Of a stretch of 64,000 nucleotides of DNA, positions 59,220-64,000 are shown in pieces. This DNA comes from Paracoccus yibinensis (GTDB lineage: Bacteria; Pseudomonadota; Alphaproteobacteria; Rhodobacterales; Rhodobacteraceae). Made by a program: the position numbers and the translations under genes. Position 1 is the first letter of the stretch; each line of letters begins with the position of its first letter. The stretch lies in the NCBI RefSeq assembly GCF_030846195.1, contig NZ_JAVCWH010000003.1, forward strand, positions 310,001 through 374,000, read 5' to 3'. A model generated the notes under the pieces. The model was not told where the DNA came from, ran no database searches, and saw only the letters and a list, made by a program, of their open reading frames with translations.

Positions 59220-60287
59220 ATGGACGATCAGGCGCTTGAACTTCTGAAGTCACTTGTCTCCACCCCCTCGCCCAGCGGGTTCGAACAACCTGTGGCCCGT
59301 CTTTACCGCAACTATGTGCAGCCTTTCGCCCATAAGTTGACAACCGATGTCCTGGGCAATGTCAGCGCCATCATCAATCCCGACGCGAAGTTCCGCTTCA
59401 TGTATGCCGGCCACATGGACGAGATCGGCTTCATCGTCCATTACATCGACGAGAACGGCTTTCTGTTCTTCAGCACCATCGGCGGCACCGATGTCGCGAC
59501 CGAGGTCGGCCAGCGGGTCAGCGTGCACGGACATGAAACCGTGCCCGGCGTGATCGGGCGCAAGGCGATCCAGGCGCTCAAGTCTGCCGATTTCGATCAG
59601 ACACCGCAGCTTACCGACCTATGGATCGACATCGGCGCCCGGTCCCGCGACGAGGCCGAGAAGGTCGTCCAGATCGGCAGTGCCGTGACCATCGACGCGG
59701 GCTTCACCCTGCTGGGCGACAGCCTGGCCGCCGGGCGGGCCTTCGACAACAAGGTGGGCCTGCTGATCGGGGCGGAACTGGTGCGCAGGCTGTCCGGCGA
59801 CGGCGACATCCGGTCGGATGTCGGATTTCACATCCTGGGCACCGTGCAAGAGGAAATCGGCTCTCGGGGGGCGCGGACGGCGGGGTTCAACCTTGCGCCC
59901 CATGCGGCCCTGGTCATCGACATGGGCGTCGCCATGGACTATCCGCGCGCGCGCCCCGAGGATCAGGGCCAGCTGGATCTGGGCAAGGGGCCGGGGATCT
60001 CTCGGGGGGCCAACACCAACCCGGCAGTCTTCGACATGTTGATCGCTTCCGCCCAGGACCGGAACATCCCCTTCCAACGGCAGGCGACCGGCGGCAAAAG
60101 CCCCACGGACGCGCGGGTGGTTCAGGAACTGCAGGGGGGTGTGGCAACCGGCGTCATCTCGGTGCCCCTGCGGTACATGCACACCCCGTCCGAAGTCGTC
60201 TGCCTGGACGATATCGGGGCGACGATCGACCTGGTCCACGAATTCTGCCGCCGCCTGCGCCCGGACATCGACTTCACGCCGGTCTAG
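59220..60287 (+). CDS. M42 family metallopeptidase (glutamyl aminopeptidase/deblocking type)
   Basis: This 355-residue cytosolic di-metal peptidase has the expected ligands: YAGHMDEIGF (His), GRAFDNKVG (bridging Asp), TVQEEIGSRGA (catalytic and ligand Glu), VIDMGVAMD (Asp) and RYMHTPSEV (His). M42 enzymes form large tetrahedral particles and trim peptides; related forms are misannotated as endoglucanases. AAAGGAG precedes the ATG. It starts 46 nt after the receiver-like gene. Confidence 0.92.
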   Translation: MDDQALELLKSLVSTPSPSGFEQPVARLYRNYVQPFAHKLTTDVLGNVSAIINPDAKFRFMYAGHMDEIGFIVHYIDENGFLFFSTIGGTDVATEVGQRVSVHGHETVPGVIGRKAIQALKSADFDQTPQLTDLWIDIGARSRDEAEKVVQIGSAVTIDAGFTLLGDSLAAGRAFDNKVGLLIGAELVRRLSGDGDIRSDVGFHILGTVQEEIGSRGARTAGFNLAPHAALVIDMGVAMDYPRARPEDQGQLDLGKGPGISRGANTNPAVFDMLIASAQDRNIPFQRQATGGKSPTDARVVQELQGGVATGVISVPLRYMHTPSEVVCLDDIGATIDLVHEFCRRLRPDIDFTPV

Positions 60288-60325
60288 GGGTCTTGCCCGG
60301 CGTCAGGGATTGTCCGGCCCAGGCG

Positions 60326-60916
60326 TCATGCCAGCGCCACGACAAGCGCCTGGCATTCACTGTCACCCTGCCCTTGATAGCTGTGCAGAAGACTTGAATC
60401 GAAGGACATCGCGTCCCCTTCGCCAAGCGTGACCGTCTCCTCGTCCACCATCACCACAAGGCTGCCCTCGATCACATGGACCATCTCCTCGACCCCGTGC
60501 CGGTGGGGTTCGGACGGCGGGGCGCCTGGAGGGAAATAGGCCAGGAAGGCCTCCATCCGCCGCTCTGCCAAGGGATAGTCGAGGCTTTCGAACAGATAGG
60601 ACGCCGGCGAGGTGCCGCCCGGGATGGCCAGGCGGATGCGTTCGTCCCTGCGCGTGACTGCGATCTTCGCCTCGCTCTTCTTGAAGAAGTAATCCAGATC
60701 GACCCTGAACACCAAGGCGATCCGCAGCAGCGTGGGCAGGGTGGGAAAGACCTGCCCCCGTTCGATCTTGGACAGCATGGCAGGCGAAAGCCCGGTATGT
60801 TCCCCAAGCTGGACCAGTCCCAGCTTCTTGCGCAGCCGTAGTTCCCGCATCCGCGGCCCGATGCGGTATTTTTCCAGTTCTTCCGTCAGCATATCCGACA
60901 TGGCATCCCCGGACAT
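60326..60916 (-). CDS. XRE-type HTH regulator with C-terminal cupin domain
   Basis: This 196-residue regulator has an HTH_XRE domain (~residues 20-75; [21 protein letters not shown]) and a cupin domain (~125-190) with [15 protein letters not shown] and [16 protein letters not shown]. Such proteins often control amino-acid, polyamine or aldehyde metabolism and sense a small ligand in the cupin. It converges with the M42 gene and diverges from the fasciclin gene across an AT-rich region. The start may be 60916 or 60901. Confidence 0.88.
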   Translation of the reverse strand: MSGDAMSDMLTEELEKYRIGPRMRELRLRKKLGLVQLGEHTGLSPAMLSKIERGQVFPTLPTLLRIALVFRVDLDYFFKKSEAKIAVTRRDERIRLAIPGGTSPASYLFESLDYPLAERRMEAFLAYFPPGAPPSEPHRHGVEEMVHVIEGSLVVMVDEETVTLGEGDAMSFDSSLLHSYQGQGDSECQALVVALA

Positions 60917-61067
60917 CTTTCACCCCAGGATAATGACCTTTCATTGGTTTTCCTGTCAAGAAAATCTGGTTTATTATCATGAAAATTTGATTAGTCTGAA
61001 AATTGTTTTTCACGTTATGAACAGGGCACGGACCTCCGTGACGCTCATGCAATCCAAGGAGACGACC
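60917..61067. promoter_or_regulatory. AT-rich divergent promoter region with inverted repeat
   Basis: This 151-bp stretch is far richer in A/T than its surroundings. It contains TTTTC-N7-GAAAA (60948-60964), close to the XRE-cupin start, which could be that regulator's operator. Promoters for both flanking genes should lie here. Confidence 0.45.
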
Positions 61068-61550
61068 ATGAAAATGATGCCTGCCATTGCCGCCGCCCTG
61101 ATCGGCTTTGCTGCTGTTCCCGCTTTTGCAGCGGAAAAGGACATCGTCGATACGGCCGTTGAGGCCGGCACCTTCAACACCCTCGCCCAGGCCCTGGAGG
61201 CCGCCGGTCTTGTCGAGACGCTGAAAGGCGAAGGCCCCTTCACCGTCTTCGCCCCGACCGACGAAGCCTTTGCCAAGCTTCCTGCCGGCACGGTCGAAAC
61301 CCTGCTGCAGCCCGAGAACAAGCAGCAGCTTGTGGACGTGCTGACCTATCATGTCGTGCCGGGCGAAGTGATGGCGGCCGACGTGGTCGGACTGGACGAA
61401 GCCCCGACCGTCAACGGCAAGATGATCGACGTGCAGGTCGATGGCAGCGCCGTCAAGGTGAACGAGGCGAATGTCACCGCGACCGACATTGCCGCCAGCA
61501 ACGGCGTCATCCATGTCATCGACCAGGTGATCCTGCCGCCGGAAAGCTGA
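61068..61550 (+). CDS. Secreted fasciclin (FAS1) domain protein
   Basis: This 160-residue protein has a signal peptide (residues 1-21, AVPAFA-A) and one FAS1 domain with [19 protein letters not shown], the H1 box [24 protein letters not shown] and the H2 box [18 protein letters not shown]1 proteins act in adhesion or cell-surface interactions. AAGGAGA precedes the ATG. The longer frame from 60732 crosses the regulator gene and was rejected. A terminator follows. Confidence 0.92.
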   Translation: MKMMPAIAAALIGFAAVPAFAAEKDIVDTAVEAGTFNTLAQALEAAGLVETLKGEGPFTVFAPTDEAFAKLPAGTVETLLQPENKQQLVDVLTYHVVPGEVMAADVVGLDEAPTVNGKMIDVQVDGSAVKVNEANVTATDIAASNGVIHVIDQVILPPES

Positions 61551-61587
61551 TCCCGCAGGCGATACAGGCCTTTTATCAGGTCACGGG

Positions 61588-61620
61588 ACGGAGAGGGGCA
61601 CTTCCCTCTCCGTTCCTTTG
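61588..61620 (+). terminator. Terminator after fasciclin gene
   Basis: A perfect 10-bp stem ACGGAGAGGG (61588-61597) / CCCTCTCCGT (61604-61613) with loop GCACTT is followed by TCCTTTG, 37 nt after the fasciclin stop. Confidence 0.82.
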
Positions 61621-61737
61621 TTCAAAGCGCAAGAACCGCAACACGACGCGAGAAGCGAAGGCACTGCCTGGGGGGCGATGCGGATGGGACGGCCCTGCTG
61701 GAGTTCGGCCTTCTCACATCCGGCAGGCCAAGCCCAG

Positions 61738-62367
61738 TCACCCGGAAAAAAGCGAAATAATGCCGATAGCCAGCGATCCGACGGCAATGATGGCGCCGCC
61801 TATGGCGGTTGCGGCAAGCCAGCCGGAATGTTTTTCCGGTGGCGCGGCCATGGTCGATATCGCCGCTTCAATCCGTAGCTGGACAAGTTCCAGCCGTTCC
61901 TGGAAAGGCTGGCGGCCCTGTTCAGCCGTTGCCAGGTTCCGCCGCAAGTCGCCCATGTCGTCGCGCAGATCCGCCAGTTCTTCCAGGATGCGGCCAAGCG
62001 CCCGCTTTTCGGCCGAGATCGTCCGGGCGGCATTCGCAACCGGTTGCAGGACCAGTTCAGCCCCGTCCTGCGACCTGGCCTTGACCGCGACCGTGAACTC
62101 CATCCCCTCTTCCAGCGGGGGATCGAAGGTGAAGGCGAAGCCATAGGATCCGGTCCCGACCGCCTGGCGTTCCAGATCCTTGCGCGGGCGGTTGGCGGTC
62201 ACGGTCCCGACCAGCCTCCCCTCGCGGCGTATCTCGACGGTGGCATTGCGCGCAGGATCGGTCCGGTCGATCACCCAGCCCGCCACCCGGTCGGCGCGCA
62301 GGACATCCACCACGCCGTAAAGCAGGGGTTCCTTGGTGGCTGGCGGAATGGGTGTCTGGTCTGTCAT
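61738..62367 (-). CDS. Hypothetical protein with beta-rich GW-D domain and C-terminal membrane anchor
   Basis: This 209-residue protein has an N-terminal beta-rich domain (~residues 17-110; RVAGWVIDRTDPARNATVEIR, GFAFTFDPPLEEG) of a type I recall beside or inside Rhodobacterales glycosyltransferases. A coiled-coil region (~115-165; LADLRDDMGDLRRNLATAEQ) and one C-terminal helix (AIIAVGSLAIGIISLF) follow. Function is unknown; an inner-membrane scaffold is possible. AGGAA precedes the ATG. Confidence 0.62.
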   Translation of the reverse strand: MTDQTPIPPATKEPLLYGVVDVLRADRVAGWVIDRTDPARNATVEIRREGRLVGTVTANRPRKDLERQAVGTGSYGFAFTFDPPLEEGMEFTVAVKARSQDGAELVLQPVANAARTISAEKRALGRILEELADLRDDMGDLRRNLATAEQGRQPFQERLELVQLRIEAAISTMAAPPEKHSGWLAATAIGGAIIAVGSLAIGIISLFSG

Positions 62368-62553
62368 GCGGCGATTCCTGCGGCGATACGGCTGAAAACA
62401 TGCCTAGAGGAAGCCCCTTAAGATAGGGTTTACAGCCCTGCGGCATTGCCCGCCGCCTGCGGATCAGGAACAAAAGCGACCTGCGCATCGTTTTGCCTGT
62501 CCGTGGCCGCCCGTCTGAGTGGCCGCCGGCTCAAGGAACCCGAAAGGAAACCC

Positions 62554-62736
62554 ATGGCCCAGGACAAGGACATCCAGACGACCCGCGACGATCACCCCCC
62601 GAAAAACGAGGGTATCCTGCCCGACGGCGTGCGGGGAACGACGCGGGATACCGGACACACCGTTCCCGCCGACGAACATGCGGGATACAGGGATCCGACC
62701 AAGCCGGAACTGCGCAAACCGTCGTCAGAGCTTTGA
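62554..62736 (+). CDS. Small hydrophilic protein
   Basis: This 60-residue protein is very polar (MAQDKDIQTTRDDHPPKNEG to KPELRKPSSEL), likely disordered. AAAGG lies seven bases upstream of the ATG. No family is recognised; small stress-related hydrophilic proteins of this sort are common in alphaproteobacteria. It ends at a hairpin. Confidence 0.5.
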   Translation: MAQDKDIQTTRDDHPPKNEGILPDGVRGTTRDTGHTVPADEHAGYRDPTKPELRKPSSEL

Positions 62737-62743
62737 TGCTCAT

Positions 62744-62764
62744 GGTCCCGGTTCGGCCGGGACC
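62744..62764. terminator. Hairpin between convergent genes
   Basis: A perfect 8-bp stem GGTCCCGG (62744-62751) / CCGGGACC (62757-62764) with loop TTCGG lies between the small plus-strand gene and the convergent ABC permease. No strong T-run is present. Confidence 0.6.
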
Positions 62765-62781
62765 GTGATGCCCCCCATCAG

Positions 62782-64000
62782 CTATTCCTGCGCGCGCAGC
62801 ACGCGGGCAGGGCGCGCCGACAGGGGGCGCAGGGCAAAGACCAGGCCTGCGGCGAGCGTCGCCAGCACACCCCCGGCGATGACGGCAAGGGCGGAGCCGG
62901 GGGCGAAGCGGTAGTCCAGTTCCATCACCTGCGTCAGGATCGCCCAGGCGGACAGGGCTGCGACCAGAACCGCGACCAGCCCGGCCGCCGCGCCCATCAG
63001 CGCGGATCTCAGCGCAAAGCTTGCCAGCACCGTGGCCCGCGTAGCGCCCAGGGTCTTCAGCACCGCCGCCTCGAACACGCGGGCGCGTTCGCCCGCCGCT
63101 GCGGCCCCGATCAGCACGACAAAGCCCGTCGCCAGAACCGCAAGCGCCGCCAAGGATGTGGCGGATGCAAGGGCGCCCATCGCCTCGGCCACGCGGTCGG
63201 CCACGTCGCGCACGCGGATCGCGGTGACGTTCGGAAAGGCCGCTCCGATATCCCGCAGGATCGCGGCTTCGGATGCGGGGTCTGTATGGACCGTGGCGAT
63301 ATGGGTCTGGGGGGCACCGGCCAGGGTGGCGCTGTCGAAGATCATCACAAAGCCGATGCCGCCGCTGCGAAAATCCAGGCGACGGAAGTTCGCGACGGTG
63401 CCGGTGATGTCGCGGCCCAGGATGTTCACTGTCACACGGTCCCCCAGCGACAGGCCTAGCTCCGCAGCCTCATCCGCACCAAAGCTGATCAGCGGGGGGC
63501 CTGCATAATCCTCGGGCCACCATTCGCCGGCGGTCAATTCCGTGCCAGGGAGTGGCGCGGCGGCGTGGCTGACGCCCCGGTCGCCTCGCAACACCCAATG
63601 ATTGCCCCAATTGCGTGCGGGAATGTCGTTGATGGCGGTGACAATCCCGCGCAGAGACGGCGCGGTATCCACCGCCCCTACGCCCGGATCGCCGTCCAGC
63701 CGGTCAAGAACCCCCGCCAACTGGTCGGGCTGAATGTCGATGAAGAAGAAGGACGGCGCTTGGTCGGGCAGTTCCGCCGCGATGGCGCGGCGCATGTTGG
63801 CGTCGATCTGGCCCACCGTGGCCAGCACCGACAGACCCAGGCCCAGCGACAGGACCACAGCTGCAACCCCCTCACGCGGATTGCCGACCGCCGCCACCGC
63901 CAGCCGCAGCACGGGGCGTCCGCGAAGGGCGGGATGGCGCGCCAGCCGCCGGGCAAGCGCGCGCAATCCCTGTGCCGCCAGCCACAGCGCCGCAAGCGCC
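62782..64000 (-). CDS. FtsX-type ABC transporter permease (C-terminal part)
   Basis: The frame is open to the window edge, so the N-terminus is missing; about 406 residues are visible. It has three-to-four membrane helices separated by a periplasmic domain (PSFFFIDIQPDQL, NWGNHWVLRGDRG, GLSLGDRVTVNILGR) and the FtsX-end pattern FEAAVLKTLGATRATVLASF and RPLSARPARVLRAQE. The length and layout resemble the YbbP-like ABC permeases that move lipids or lipoproteins, which pair with a separate YbbA-type ATPase. Exact substrate is unknown. Confidence 0.85.
   Translation of the reverse strand, partial: ALAALWLAAQGLRALARRLARHPALRGRPVLRLAVAAVGNPREGVAAVVLSLGLGLSVLATVGQIDANMRRAIAAELPDQAPSFFFIDIQPDQLAGVLDRLDGDPGVGAVDTAPSLRGIVTAINDIPARNWGNHWVLRGDRGVSHAAAPLPGTELTAGEWWPEDYAGPPLISFGADEAAELGLSLGDRVTVNILGRDITGTVANFRRLDFRSGGIGFVMIFDSATLAGAPQTHIATVHTDPASEAAILRDIGAAFPNVTAIRVRDVADRVAEAMGALASATSLAALAVLATGFVVLIGAAAAGERARVFEAAVLKTLGATRATVLASFALRSALMGAAAGLVAVLVAALSAWAILTQVMELDYRFAPGSALAVIAGGVLATLAAGLVFALRPLSARPARVLRAQE

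Overview
The window is GC-rich, densely coded alphaproteobacterial DNA, most likely from Paracoccus or a close relative in the Rhodobacteraceae. The evidence is the gene content: a norCBQDEF operon next to nirK-nirV, pseudoazurin and nnrS; an alphaproteobacterial thiamine operon with ThiO and ThiY/TenA/ThiX; and an intergenic copy of the CCCCCGAGGATATTT-type sequence that I recall as common in Rhodobacterales. No rRNA, tRNA, CRISPR array or intact insertion sequence was seen. Genus is an inference.

Layout. (1) 1-1403: end of a myo-inositol catabolism cluster (iolE tail, iolB). (2) 1538-6612: a same-strand run of stress and envelope genes (manganese catalase, DUF2243, SDR, DUF4142, patatin, metallo-beta-lactamase-fold hydrolase). 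(3) 6713-20909: a denitrification island. It holds norCBQDEF, two Crp/Fnr-family regulators, pseudoazurin, nirV-nirK, nnrS, and a minus-strand operon of a polytopic membrane protein, a tandem DUF2249 protein and a DUF59 protein. Five FNR/NNR-like boxes lie in its promoters. NirK reduces nitrite to NO, pseudoazurin is the probable electron donor, NorCB reduces NO to N2O, and NorQ/NorD/NorE/NorF support NorCB assembly. (4) 20960-22762: gamma-glutamyltransferase.

(5) 22877-31942: a TPP riboswitch followed by thiD-thiO-thiS-thiG-thiE-thiF-thiY-tenA-thiX, where tenA carries a frameshift. A convergent operon encodes a complete ABC importer whose ATPase may also serve ThiX/ThiY. (6) 32033-35583: ribH, a ribB fused to a degenerate GTP-cyclohydrolase-II-like domain, and an acetolactate-synthase-like ThDP enzyme. 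(7) 35584-37052: about 1.5 kb without a recognisable gene, holding a perfect 12 x 7-bp tandem repeat.

(8) 37053-49857: an RTX/type I secretion/glycosyltransferase locus. Six minus-strand genes (GT2-like, GT4, GT2-like, GT4, T1SS ATPase, HlyD-type adaptor) overlap by 4-8 nt. They lie downstream of a small RTX protein gene and a 13-bp-stem hairpin, and a second RTX gene diverges from the first. This is the best candidate for an uncharacterised system. (9) 50186-54858: a hypothetical protein, a diguanylate cyclase response regulator and a hybrid histidine kinase in one signalling cluster. (10) 55020-64000: TerC-like DUF475 protein, Zn alcohol dehydrogenase, a receiver-like protein with Asp replaced by Glu, M42 aminopeptidase, XRE-cupin regulator, fasciclin protein, small proteins, and the C-terminal part of an FtsX-type ABC permease cut by the window end.
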